The notes under the pieces: generated by a model | Databases searched by the model: none | What the model was told of the DNA's origin: nothing | The model's input: the letters and a program-made list of their open reading frames with translations, nothing else | In this document: positions 27,701 through 38,800 of the stretch, piece after piece | Position numbering within the stretch: the stretch's first letter is position 1 | How the letters are laid out: each line of letters opens with the position of its first letter | From: Chromobotia macracanthus | Taxonomy: Eukaryota > Chordata > Actinopteri > Cypriniformes > Botiidae | DNA: 64,000 bases | NCBI GenBank assembly: GCA_036877525.1 | Contig: JAZGTH010000074.1 | Location: 4,985,501-5,049,500, forward strand | Reading direction: 5' to 3' | Position numbers and translations under genes: made by a program

Positions 27701-29167
27701 TCTGAGTGAATTTAAGTACATTCTCTGGTTAAACATGCTGATCTGAGATCGGTCTGGCCTTGTGCTACCAGATTATTAGACTACTGTATTACATGGAAAC
27801 CAATTCTTTAGTGTATTCAGATTATGTAGCACATTGGACCGTTTAGTTTCATGAACAGACAGTGCAGATAACTCAGAGGTCAAGAGCAAGCAGTTTCACT
27901 AGACCAACTAAATAAACTACCTGATCAGACTGCCTGTAATTCAGGCAGACAATGATGAAATATAGAACAGCTCTTTGTAAAATATAACCAAAGAAACAAT
28001 GACAAAGTAAATGCAAAGGTCTGTTGGGCAAGTTCTTACAACACCTGATAAATATTTCAGAGACCTGGAAACTGACCCCATCACTAAGTCACAGCAAAGG
28101 AGCACATACAATAGACTTTCAATAAATGCTATTCAAATGGGCTGCCAAGGTGAAACACATGGCGTCATTTTTCCATGCAGGTCTTTGTTGATTTGATGTT
28201 AGGATAAAATAACTGACCTATCTCTGTGGACTTCAAGAACTACAAACAAAGCTAACTCTTATCACCACCACTGATAAAACAAAATAGGAAATAACATTGT
28301 CCACAAATGGATGGACACAGAAATCCAGTTTCACCAATGTATTGTATTCACTTAGAGAAAAGTCAGTCTTACAAAATCAGACCCATCTACATGTTACATA
28401 TGGAATTAAAGCCACCTCTGATATCTGTCATTCTAATCCAAAATCTTGCATAAAAATGATGACAATTAAAAGACTGTCTGATTTCCTTATAATGACATGG
28501 AGAAACACACCAGCTGTCATTCCTCCACATTTAGCTCTTCCCACCTGAGACCTCTGAGGTCAACAGAATTCCAGCATTCCTTGGACTTAGAGCAGGTGTG
28601 CTACAGCCTGCAGAAACCTTAAAACACTCTGCAGTCCCAACCAACGTGTATACACTTTAGCTGTATCACTGACACATAATCCTAGATATAAGACATGATT
28701 TGCCCATGATTAATGAATGAATTTATCGGCTTTCAAGGGGAATTTTAGTGCATTGAGGCACACAGCGGAATGCAGACACAACAGAGTGAAGCCAGTCAAT
28801 CCGCATACACTAAAAATAGGTCAGTATGACCAATGCATCTCAACCATGCATGTATTCAATTGCATCTGTGACCCACAATCACTGCTTACCGCAAACAGCT
28901 GCATGCACGTTGCATTGAAAAGGTGCAATAACGCATGGCTGAAATACGATTACAAAAACAAAAAGGCATTACCGCATGGATTAAATATGACTTCTGACTA
29001 CTGCATGCTCTGCACGGAAAAGCAACTGGTTTTCCAGTGCAGCAGAGTTTGTTGACAGTCTTACTACACATGCACAGGAAACAAAACATTTTTACCTTCA
29101 TGTCTGTGATTATGGTCTGAAAGAGTCCGCCAAGAGCACTGCACTCTTTTTCAATCACCTCCATCAT
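671..29167 (-). CDS. mtss1: mtss1 5' portion: I-BAR (IMD) domain start, four coding exons, partial gene
   Basis: Metastasis suppressor 1 (MIM) is an inverse-BAR protein that binds PI(4,5)P2-rich membrane, bends it outward and links it to actin through a C-terminal WH2 motif. The window holds the first 97 codons plus two bases, in exons 29167-29096, 27162-27101, 23732-23659 and 755-671. All junctions are GT-AG and the phases join cleanly (0, 2, 1, then 2 leaving the window). The joined peptide follows the mammalian MTSS1 N-terminus almost residue for residue (IEKECSALGGLFQTIITDMK, then YPIWEDFISKAVKLQSQLR, TTVVAVAAFLDAFQKVADLA, GTRDIGSALTRMCMRHRSIE). The residues TIITDMK and KLQSQLR fit MTSS1 better than its paralogue MTSS2 (MTSS1L). 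The start has an in-frame TAA three codons upstream. The remaining exons, including the rest of the I-BAR helix bundle, the Ser/Pro-rich region and WH2, lie to the left of the window. Intron 3 is about 22.9 kb long. Confidence 0.93.
1219..1825. mobile_element. TTAAAGGG...TTCACCC MITE, long copy
   Basis: The left end is TTAAAGGGGAAGTTCACCCA and the right end runs GAAGAAAGTCATACAGGTTT to AACTAGCCCTTTAA. The termini are inverted relative to each other. It is longer than the other copies, so it may contain an insertion. Confidence 0.6.
8006..8037. repeat. 16-bp tandem duplication
   Basis: TCTAGATCAATTAGCT is followed at once by TCTAGATCAATTAACA, in mtss1 intron 3. Confidence 0.8.
10062..10200. 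mobile_element. TTAAAGGG...TTCACCC MITE, short copy
   Basis: The element starts TTTAAAGGGATAGCTCACAA and ends TTGGATGAACTATTCCTTTA A. The interior includes GAGGGTGAGTAATTTATGGG, typical of the family. Confidence 0.7.
13828..14080. mobile_element. TTAAAGGG...TTCACCC MITE
   Basis: The left end is TTAAAGGAATGGTTCACCCA, the middle has CATTGACTTCCACTGTAAGG, and the right end is GAGGGTGAGTAAGTGATGAA CTATCCCTGTAA. Confidence 0.75.
17700..17796 (-). mobile_element. truncated tRNA-derived SINE
   Basis: The plus strand shows TATGCATTTGGCAGACGAAT at the left and CATGCTCTACCAGCTGAGCT at the right. The latter is the complement of a tRNA-like A box. The middle is shortened compared with 54525-54683. Confidence 0.6.
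23659..23732 (-). CDS. mtss1: mtss1 coding exon 3
   Basis: This 74-base exon completes Arg and encodes TTVVAVAAFLDAFQKVADLA then TSTR, with one base of the next Gly. The acceptor is TTTTTCAG and the donor GTAAGC. It corresponds to the TTVVAAAAFLDAFQKVADMA helix of mammalian MTSS1. Confidence 0.93.
24522..24783. mobile_element. TTAAAGG...MITE
   Basis: The left end is TTAAAGGAATGTCATCCAAA and the right end ATGACAGAATTGTTTTTAGG TAAATATTTCCTTTAA. It is a diverged member of the same family, in mtss1 intron 2. Confidence 0.65.
25631..25810. mobile_element. CTTTTAAAGG MITE
   Basis: The inverted termini are CTTTTAAAGGAGAAGTTCAC at the left and GAAGTGGCCCTTTAAAAG at the right. It is about 180 bases long and lies in mtss1 intron 2. 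Confidence 0.55.
27101..27162 (-). CDS. mtss1: mtss1 coding exon 2
   Basis: This 62-base exon encodes SSYPIWEDFISKAVKLQSQL plus two bases of the following Arg codon. It lies between a CTACAG acceptor and a GTAAGA donor. It matches the conserved SYPVWEDF...KLQSQLR stretch of the MTSS1 I-BAR domain. Introns of about 1.9 kb and 3.4 kb flank it. Confidence 0.93.
27163..29095. other. mtss1: mtss1 intron 1
   Basis: This 1.9 kb intron contains a patch around 27340-27500 with repeated, partly palindromic GGTACC/CCATGGTA-type words (TACCATGGTAC), probably a decayed inverted-repeat element. No coding sequence is supported. Confidence 0.6.
29096..29167 (-). CDS. mtss1: mtss1 coding exon 1
   Basis: This exon has 24 codons, beginning MMEVIEKECSALGGLFQTII and ending TDMK before a GTAAAA donor. 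Two tandem ATGs are present. The first aligns with the mammalian start, while the second has the better Kozak context (A at -3, G at +4). An in-frame TAA lies three codons upstream, so the start is well constrained. It forms the first part of helix 1 of the I-BAR domain. Confidence 0.93.
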
Positions 29168-29650
29168 CTGCCCTTAAAATTAGTTATGTCTTTTTGATTA
29201 GTCGCGATTCCCTTTTATATGTAAATGAGATCCGCTTAAAAATCCAGAGTAATGAAAACAGGTCTGAAATCAGATCCAGTCTCTGTGTGGATATGCGATC
29301 AGGATCAGTCGATGCAGCGAGGCAAAGGTAGATTTAAAAGCCTCTTTCTGCCCCACAATAACATACACTCCATGACCCTAGGCTGAGAAACATAGTAATG
29401 CGGGTCCGACTAGAGAAAACAAAAAACACAGACTAAAAAGACCATCCAGTGTTGATTTTGATCCAAAGTCTGTTGAGCGGCTGAAAACACAACAAGCATC
29501 GACGCGAATATTTAAAGCTGAACTGCAGCTCAGTCACTTCGCAGCTGCAGCTGATAGAACACACAACCGCACTCTGAACCTCAGGCGCGCCCTCGTATCG
29601 CACCGCCTCTTCTCCCCTGCACCTCCAGGCGCGCCCTCGTATCGCAACGC
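29168..29650 (-). promoter_or_regulatory. mtss1: mtss1 5' UTR and probable promoter region
   Basis: The region upstream of the mtss1 start is locally rich in G+C and CpG compared with its AT-rich surroundings. It carries an E-box/PstI-like cluster (GCAGCTGCAGCTG near 29540) and two copies of a GGCGCGCC-containing 21-mer. A TATA-like TTTAAATA (minus strand) at 29509-29516 could place a start site near 29480, giving a UTR of about 310 bases. This is inferred from composition and motif only. A non-coding first exon elsewhere is possible. Confidence 0.45.
29582..29646. repeat. two 21-bp direct repeats containing GGCGCGCC, 44 bp apart
   Basis: Identical copies of CAGGCGCGCCCTCGTATCGC plus A lie at 29582-29602 and 29626-29646. 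They are in the GC-rich segment just upstream of the inferred mtss1 promoter. Each copy has four CpG dinucleotides. Confidence 0.85.
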
Positions 29651-32600
29651 CCCCTAAGTATTGTTTTTTTTTTTCATTTAAACTAAAAAAGAATAAAAAA
29701 AAATATAAAAGATTAATGGTATCGCAAATTAATTTAAATGACTTAAAAGAATTAATCTCTTTCTAATTCAGGGGCATAAATAAATTTAACGCACGGACAT
29801 AAAAATGTCTGGTTATTGTTATCAAAACAGAAATTGATTAATTTTGTGCCCAGTTAAAATAACCAAACAAAGAGCTTAAAACAATTAGTATGTGTCTCGT
29901 CATCTTAACTTGGTAAATTGTTCAAAATTAATTTAAATTAACTTAGTTCAATTAAATGTATTGGTTTAAAATCAAAATAAATTCTCTGAAGCCTCGGGGT
30001 CACTGTTTTAGTTAAGTTTTAGTTGAAGTTTCTTCTCTTTTATAATTTTCCCCATTATTTCAGTTTATCTAATCATATCGTACTTAGTTTCGGTGTTGTT
30101 CTCGAACTCGGTTTTACAAAGAGCATTTCTCACCATCTAGTGGTGAAACACCTCATTACAACCAATTTCGAAACATTTCCATTAAAGTGGTAATCATAGT
30201 TCCCAATTAAATAAAATAAAGTCCTACAATTATTTTGTAAAACACAATAAAACTCTGTTGACTTGATATTACAATCTACGGTAAAAGAAATCAATATATC
30301 AATAAAGAAGTAAGAAAATTGTAGACACTGGTATTTACCAGATATGTAAGGGAAAGCCTTTTTAATCTTTGCATGATCTTTGTCATATGTTTAAAATTTT
30401 ATAGAAGTATTAACTGTAGATTCTTGACTCCAAAATTTACCTGGTCATTTTGGCTTTACATCAGTATACACCTGTTGGGGAATTTATAAAGTGTTTGTCG
30501 TGATCACTTCCTAACAACACTAGAGGTCACCAAAGCGCACATATTAAGCAATGATTTTTGAATAACCAGTGGTGGAAATGGCCGAGATTCATTGGAGGGA
30601 ACATATATTTTTAAAATAGTTTTTTCATTTCATCATTAGCCATTAACATGCAAAATAATATACTATGATAAGGTCAAATTAAGTGGCTGGATCAAAAATG
30701 GTCTTGCATCACTTCACAGGGAACACAAATTACATGTTGAGCCCATGCTTATCAAACACTAGAAACGGAAAAACCAAGGTCCCTCCGGACAAAAGCATTA
30801 GTTTATAATCAGTTCCCTGTTGAGGGAAGCACATGTGTTTATTAACTGCAGTGGACAGACTCATTTATTAACACACATGGGAGACTGTGACAGTGCAACA
30901 TGATTTCTAATGTCCTTCACGTTATGATTTATTCAGTTATATTAATGGAGAGAGCTGCACCTTACTCCTGCATTCAGATATGAGTATATCCAGAATCTCA
31001 GGCAGGGTGGAGTGGCTGCACCAGTGAATATCCATGGATAACATTTTGGAAATAGTATAAGAAGCATATGTCAGAAAATATCTGAAACTCTGCAAACAAG
31101 TTTTGTGTGTGCTTATATGGACAATGCTTGTGGCATAAAAAGTGAATTTTATTGAAAGATTATCTATTATATCACAATAGTAATATAACCCAAAACAAAG
31201 ATTTTGCTTTTATGTAGACCTGCTAATATCATATATTTACTTTTATTAGCATGGATGGTTTTGCTGTTTACCTTCCTTTAACAACAAAACATGTAATAGC
31301 ATGTTTAATTCATGATACACTGTTCAAACAGATTATGAATTATTAATTCAATTTTCAGCAGTTTATCATGGTTTAATAAATAATAAACACCTGTTATGTT
31401 GTGTACACCTGCCTTTGCTCTATTATCATTCCCAAAACACAAAAACGCTCCTCATTATTACCTATATTTCTTAAACTGAAAAACTCTCTGTATGAGAATT
31501 AGAGGGTAAAATTAATAAATAAACTGTTAATTATCTTGAAACCACTTTTTTAGAAGAGGTGAAATGCATATGACCTAGTCATGTTTTCACGAAATTCACC
31601 CAGGTGCAGACTGGAGTTCATTTAAAATGTAAATTATAGTGTTATTATAGTGTTTTTTCTCTGTTCATTAAACACCTGGTTCATTGAATATCATCTCCCT
31701 CTAGTCATTTTAACCTTTATTGCTTCAGCCAATAGATAGAGGACACATTTGACACAATTTATTTTGTACTTTAGTTAAAAATATATGTCCTTGGTTTACC
31801 TGCTGCCCACTTCAATATGACTGTATATCTTTCCACTCTGTCCAGCTGATGGTTGCCGGTTTCTATGGAGATATGATTAGACCAAAATTCAAGCAGTGTC
31901 ATGAAAACACTCTTTTCATCTCTACCCCTCAGTTAACTGCCCATTATGTCACAGTAAGAGGGTATTTAAATATGTTATGAGTCAGTTTCCATTTATGAGG
32001 TGGATAAAGTCTAAACGAAATGTGTGTTTTTGTACTATACTCTATGCTAAAGGTTAATTGCCATAATGTGTAATTTTTTCCTTACATTTTATTATCCCTG
32101 TACAAACATGGGAAATAAAATGCAAATATTCAACAAAGCACACAACTGGAGCGTCTGTTTACCGAAGGCATGACTATTGCAGTGAACAGAAGCATTGAAT
32201 AGAACTAAACCAGCGGTGCAAGGACAGTGTAAACCTGACAGACTAACAGCTGGTGTGAGCTTTCATAAGATCTGCACTGTACATTAGATGTTTGAGAATA
32301 TTCTATCTTTTGGGTTTGACTAATTGGAATAACAAAGTGTTGCTTTTTTCAGATAAGGTGTCGAATCACTAGAAAAGAATGGGCCTCTTTTACAAATAAA
32401 CAACAAAAATTTCAAAGCTTAAAAAAAACGCCCAGTTTAAATTTTAAGTAAATTCACAAGCAACTGAAGTATGTTTCTATGTTTTAATTCTTACACATAA
32501 CAGGTCACTTTAAGTGAATTTAAATTGAATTTTACATGCTCAAGTAAACTATTTTAAAGTATGACATTACGTTAAATAATTGCTTTCACAATAACATACA

Positions 32601-32710
32601 ATGCAAACTAAGACCAAAGTCTTACATACAGGTTTTGGCATCTAAATACAGTTTAGAAAATGTAGTAGCTTGTAGTAAAAGTGATGTGAGTTTAGTGTGC
32701 ACTATGAAGA
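29651..32710. other. intergenic region between scgn and mtss1
   Basis: This AT-rich spacer holds the 3' untranslated region and downstream flank of scgn at its right end and the upstream region of mtss1 at its left end. The only long frames are background. A self-complementary CACCATCTAGTGGTG occurs near 30131. No RNA gene or coding exon was recognised. Confidence 0.6.
32088..32093 (-). terminator. scgn: candidate scgn poly(A) signal AATAAA
   Basis: A minus-strand AATAAA lies about 620 bases beyond the scgn stop. An ATTAAA variant lies closer, at 32483-32488. Either could define the mRNA end, and transcript data are needed to choose. Confidence 0.35.
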
Positions 32711-32839
32711 CTATGGTTTCAGCTTCAGCCCCAAACACAGAGCCAGCTCACTCTTCTGGATCTTTCCATCTTTATTAACATCACAGTGATGCAGCAGGAT
32801 TTCACGAAACTTATCCAGATCAACTCCACTGATGCTGGG
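32711..32839 (-). CDS. scgn: scgn exon 11, terminal coding exon
   Basis: This exon has 42 codons plus a TAG stop. It carries EF-hand 6 (loop DVNKDGKIQKSE) and the conserved end LALCLGLKLKP. It is nearly identical to the human C-terminus. Confidence 0.96.
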   Translation of the reverse strand, partial: PSISGVDLDKFREILLHHCDVNKDGKIQKSELALCLGLKLKP

Positions 32840-35800
32840 CTGAGAGACAGAAGACAGTGATGGAACACAGAGACCAGAAACTGCTGCCATTAACAAGATT
32901 TACTATTGATGTAATATTAAATCTGATCCTTAAACTCTATTTGACATTTTCTGAAGAACATATGAGTGGTACATGCCCAAGCAAAACTTTTGGGTGGTTG
33001 CTAGGGTGTTGCTATGTGGCTGTTCACTGTCAAATGGGCCTATATAACCCATCACTATGATATTCTGGTCCATATACAAGATTCAGTTCACTCTTAGGCC
33101 TTTAAGAGTTTTTGTTTGCAGTAGTTCGGAATATAAAAAATACAAAAATTAGAAAATGCATCAAAAAGCCACATGATTTGAAGTATCCTATCTGTAGCAA
33201 CAATTGTTCATATTTGTTATAAAACTGATGACTTTTTAATTCTAGCGTACTTGCAGTTGAGAATGTTATTTGTGTAGAGGTACAAGTTATTACATTACTT
33301 GATCTATTCAGTTACCTTGACAAGCTCCATCATGTCTTTGACAAATCCATCCACCTCTGGTCCTTCAAGAGCTCCAGTCTTACTCTAGAATGCAAGATTA
33401 ATTTTTCATGTTACCTTTACATTCTTTGTAATTCATATTTAAATCTATGTCCTTGTTTTTACTGATCGATGTTAGGATGCATTCATTAACAGTTGCATTG
33501 CCTCAGAAAGTGTTTGTATTAACCACTGAATCTAACAGCAGGAAAGTGAAAGAACAGCTCTTACAACATCATAGTGAGAAAAGATCTTCTCAAAGTCTCT
33601 CTTTCTCTCCACTTGACTACTGGCCTGAGGGGAGAGAGGAAATAGAGATGGTTTGCAGCCTTTCAGTCTTGATCTTCAGCAGAAAATTACATTTAGGAGT
33701 AACAATCCGAGAAATAATGTAAAAATAACAGAAATTAAATACTAACATCCATTTTGAACTGCAACAGGAAGTTCTCCCGCAGAGCCAAGATTCTGAGGAG
33801 ATAAAATATAGTAAATATAGTTGACTGGGTTTCTGATTTTGGACTTTAGAATTCAGAGTGTTGCATAGGTACTTAGTGAAAATTCTCTGCCTTTCAATAA
33901 ACAAAAATCAAGTGCACTATAGTGCTTCTGAGGCATCTTTTAACACACTGTCAAAAGATGTCAAGGTCTAAACACAAAACAAAAGTGTTAGTATTAAAAA
34001 TACACATTACCTAGCTAGGTCATTCAGATCCAATCTGCCATCTTTGTTTTTGTCAAAAATGTTCATCTGCAAAACAAAAAAGTCTGAACTGAAAAGCAGA
34101 AATCAATTAAATAACACCTCTATAGTGTTCATAGCAATATTCCACATTAAGTGTGCGTGTATATATATTTTGGTAACACTTTAGAATACTGTTTCTTATA
34201 TAATAGGCAGTTACGCAGGAACGAACGCAGAACAAATGGTTAGTTCTACATTAACACTGTAGTCACTACTGATAACTAATAAGGAAGAGTGATTAACTAA
34301 ATTGTAGGTAATAGCATACAAATGTTTGGGGTAAGTAACGATCAATTACTTGTATAACAGTAACAAGATCATATTGTAAAATGGGATATACAACAACGCA
34401 TGTAATTTCCATTTCTTAGTCATTTTCATGTTTTAGTCTAACACGTGCTAAAATACTTGAATTAATAAAAAAGATGGGTGAATCATAAAAAGACATTAAT
34501 TTAAAAACATTTGCAACTTCACTTTCGTCAGGTAATGAAAAGACCCTGGCTGTGGCGATCAGCACACAGCCACAGTTAATGCAGCGGGTGGCCAGCAGCA
34601 GTCTGGCCCCTCCCTCCAATCTCCTGATTGAGTGTCTGGCATGGATGCATTACAATAGAGCTGTCACTTACTAAATGAGCCTGTATATCACACAAAAGAA
34701 GTGTAGAAGATTCACACAAAGGACTGTGTACTGTCAAGAGCACCTATTTTTAATAAGCTGTTTGGATTGAGTGGCTGAGGTTGACACAAAACAAGGAATG
34801 CGGTACAAACCTTGCATAATGAATGTAAATATTTTTAGCCTTTTGAGGCTATTTATTGTACGATTATGAGACCCTGACAACTAATTGATCATGTAACTCT
34901 ATTTGCATAACTGCAGTAAAAACTAAAGGCATACTGAATGTGTCAAGCCACACATTTGAAATGTTAATAAGCTGCAATCAATATACATAGAACTATAAAT
35001 GTCACGCAACAAACCACACAAACTGCCCCATGTTGAGAAGTCTTGGAGTATGACATCTCTACTGTCACTGCTGTGACACTGCTCATGCTCACCTGCTCTT
35101 ACAAGCCCAATAAAACATACAATCTTCATGACAACAATCTTACAGGAGCCAAAAAACGTTTGGAGATTTTTTTAAGATTGTCCTCAAATGCCCAAAATAA
35201 TAACTCTAACAATGAACAAGACTGAGAAACAATGGGCACAAAAAAAAGGTCAGTGTAGCAGTATTTCATTCATTTAAGCAATTAATAATTAATAAATGTC
35301 TTACAGATGTCTTAGAAATTAACAAGTGGAATGTTACCATGGTATCTGTGTATTCATCCAGTTTGCTGGAGGGAATATTCCTTTTGTGCTGAAGAAAAAG
35401 GTCCCTCAAAAAACCCTAGCATGAAAAATTAATGAGTTTTGATTAAATAAAAAACAATGATCAAAACGTAAAGACAAGTAGAAGACAAACGTAAGCTGAC
35501 AAAGATCTGATGATAAAGGCTACAATATTTTGCTTAAAAACTAACTTTTGTTATTGTCAGTTATTGAGCAAGTACATAACACATCAGTGTTCAGTCTCCT
35601 AACCCATTCACAAAGCTTATAATAATTATTTATAATTTAAGCTGTTAGGTCTGATTTCATGGGAAATGCAGCTTGGCTTTGTTTGAATTCAACATATAAA
35701 TAAAAAAACTTTACAAATTAAAGTATGAAAAGTAATCTGCAATTTTTTGTTTCAAACAGAGATGGCAATGGAGAGGCATAAGTTATGGATTGCATAAAAT

Positions 35801-38800
35801 AAATATTGATGTTCTCAGATGTTTCTATGAATATACTGGAGTAAATGTGTTTGCCCCTCAACAAATTGATGTCAGTTATCAATAAATAGCCAATTCGGTT
35901 CCCACAGTGCTATGTGAGTGTATTTATACAGTAATTAAGGTCACTGGAAGCAGATCTCTAAGCCATCTCTATCCTTTCCATGGAAACTTTGGGGAGAAGC
36001 ATGAGCTGACAACATTATCAAAGTGCTCAGTTAAACATGCTTTAAGTGCTTTTAAAGTTCACAGAATGAATGATAAGTCAAGACAGGTGAAAACTCTGAT
36101 AAGAACAGTGTTCATCTTCCCATGAGTGTGTGTGTTTACCTTCAGCTCCACAGCTGATATATAACCACTGCTATCACCATCATATTTCCTCCAGATCTGC
36201 CATGACAAATGCAAAAACACTAACATTCAGCCAGTGTGACAGACTACAACCTGACATCACAATCCTTACATTTGGGATAGTTTAACCAAAAATTGAAAGT
36301 TTTTCTTCTGTGGAATACAAAAAGGATATTTTAAAATATCAGTGATTTTGTGTCCATACAATGGAAGTCAACAGGTGCCACTGTTGTTTGGTTATCAACA
36401 CACTTCAAATTCTTCATTCCTCAGAAAAGACATAAAGGTATGGAAAAAAAGGTTTGTAAAAATGTATTTTCAATTTAATGTACTAAAACTATCGACTAAT
36501 ATGGATTTTCCAGTTTCATTATGGTAGGTAATGGTAATGCCAATATACTAACAGTAATTTAGAGAAATAATAGCAAATTATTACAAAAAACTAACATTTA
36601 TTTTTAACATGACCTTATTTTAGTTTACCTTCAGTCTAAAACAGTGATTCTCAATCAAGGGGCCTGGCCCACTAGGGGGCCTCAACAAACTTCTAAAGGG
36701 GTCTCAAGATGACTTATTATTTAAAATTAGAGCTTATTAAAATAAGATCAATGCAATTGTTTGTTTTTGTTATTTTTACAATGAATATACATCCTTCTAG
36801 TTATGCCAAGCTCTAGAAAATGTACTGGGTAGAAATTGTGTGAGTGGGAGCAGGACCTTCAAATACTGTTGTGGACAATGAACCTGAAATCATAAAGGTT
36901 GAGATCCACTGCTCTAAAAATTGTCAAAATATATAAAAACAGAAAATGTGCCCTTCAGTGTCTGTAAATTCTGAAAAAGACATCAGGGGGATCTAGCACT
37001 TCTGTTTACCTGTCAAGCAGATTTACAAATTGACCAAATGCATATGACTTTCTCCCATGGATCTCAAAAGGTGACTATTCTCACATGTTTATGTAATAGA
37101 TACATAAAGTGTATGATAAGGTAAAGTGAGTTTACCTTCATAAACTCCACACTATTATCCAGCGGTGCCTCTCTGCGGAAGATGAGGAGGAAGTTTTCAT
37201 CATCCGGCAGGATCATATTGGCCAGCTAGGACACACACACACACACACACACAATGATATGCTGCAATACAGGAATGGGTTTTGTCTCAACTCATTAAAG
37301 TCAATGACACAAGCACTATGGCACAATCCTTCAATGTAAATGTAAGGGATGCTTTTTCTCATCAGGACATTTTATTTATTTTTATTTTGTTACTACTCTA
37401 CTACATGAGCCTTTTATCTAATATGCTTTGAGGAATTGCCATCTCTTCCTCCTCTGGTCAAGGTTAATGTATAAGTGCTGTTTCCAGCCATCTTGGCAGG
37501 GAGAAACAAGACCAAACACTCACAACAACAAACATACACACAGAAATATCACACAGACAACCTTGTACACAGACCTGTGCTAGTCCACCTGATTGTATTG
37601 TCCTCATTTCTTAATTGTGTTTGCTGTCTGTTAGAGAAATGAGCAGCAATCACAGCATGTTTTAACGAGGGGGAAACATAAGCAGCCCATAACTCATATT
37701 ACACACCACTGTAACACAGAATAGCTTTCTACAAAAACAAAAATGAAACTGATTCATTAGAATGGGCTGTCAAATGTATTATGCTGATAAGGTTGATAAA
37801 ACGCTGAACATTGGGTATAAAAAGTATATATTTCTATTTACTAACCCTTATGCCATTTCAATTTATGACTTTCTGTCTTCTGCATGAGATGGAAAACAAT
37901 ACTCTCTATTTTAAATAATGTCTGATCTGTTTTTCTTTCCATTTTTTCACTGACTTCCATTGTATGTAAAAAGATTTTTTTGTCTATTGACTTGAATTAT
38001 TTAGTGGTATTTCTGCTCAAACTTAATGATATAGGCTTGCTTTGCTAGCTGGCGGGTGATAATATGGGTGCAGAAATCCCATATTAAGACTTGCATTAAA
38101 GGAACCAGGGCCATATACTGTATAGGGACCAGACTATCAGAGAGAACTGAGGGTGAATTATTTACACATGGGCCAGCAAACAACCACCTTGTAATCACCC
38201 AGAATACCTTAGCAACCTTAGAAAAGCCCTAGCAACCATCCACAACAGCCATCATGGTGACGTCTATACTGGCTAGTACAACTAATGTACTTCAAGAAAA
38301 GAACAAATTATTATTTGTTCTTTTAGCAAACTATAGACTACTTGCTGCATATTAAGCTATGTAGTAACAAGCTAATTCATAGTACTTACTATTTAATTTA
38401 TAACATTTAATGAAATACATCAGTTTAAAACAAAGTGCAATTCTGTGAGATTGTGGGAAATTGAGTTACAAAACATAACTATTAATTGTTATAATTTTTA
38501 GCTACCACTAATCACAAAACATACAGAAAATACAACAAAGCTGGCTCAATAAGCATTTACACCAAACACAGATGATAAATATGTGAGTACAACCCATCTG
38601 GCACCTTTAAAGTTGATTAAAAGGACAACTCCATTTGCTCTGCTTTTAGCAAAGCATTCTAATAGGTCTTTGACAGAGAAGCCCCTAATGTCCATGTTAT
38701 TGTTGTAACTCAGTTAACATATTTGTGATGAGCTTTCGGATACAAGAATGGAGTTCTCTTGTCACAGAAAGGGATCAGGTCATGAGGTTATTGCACTGAT

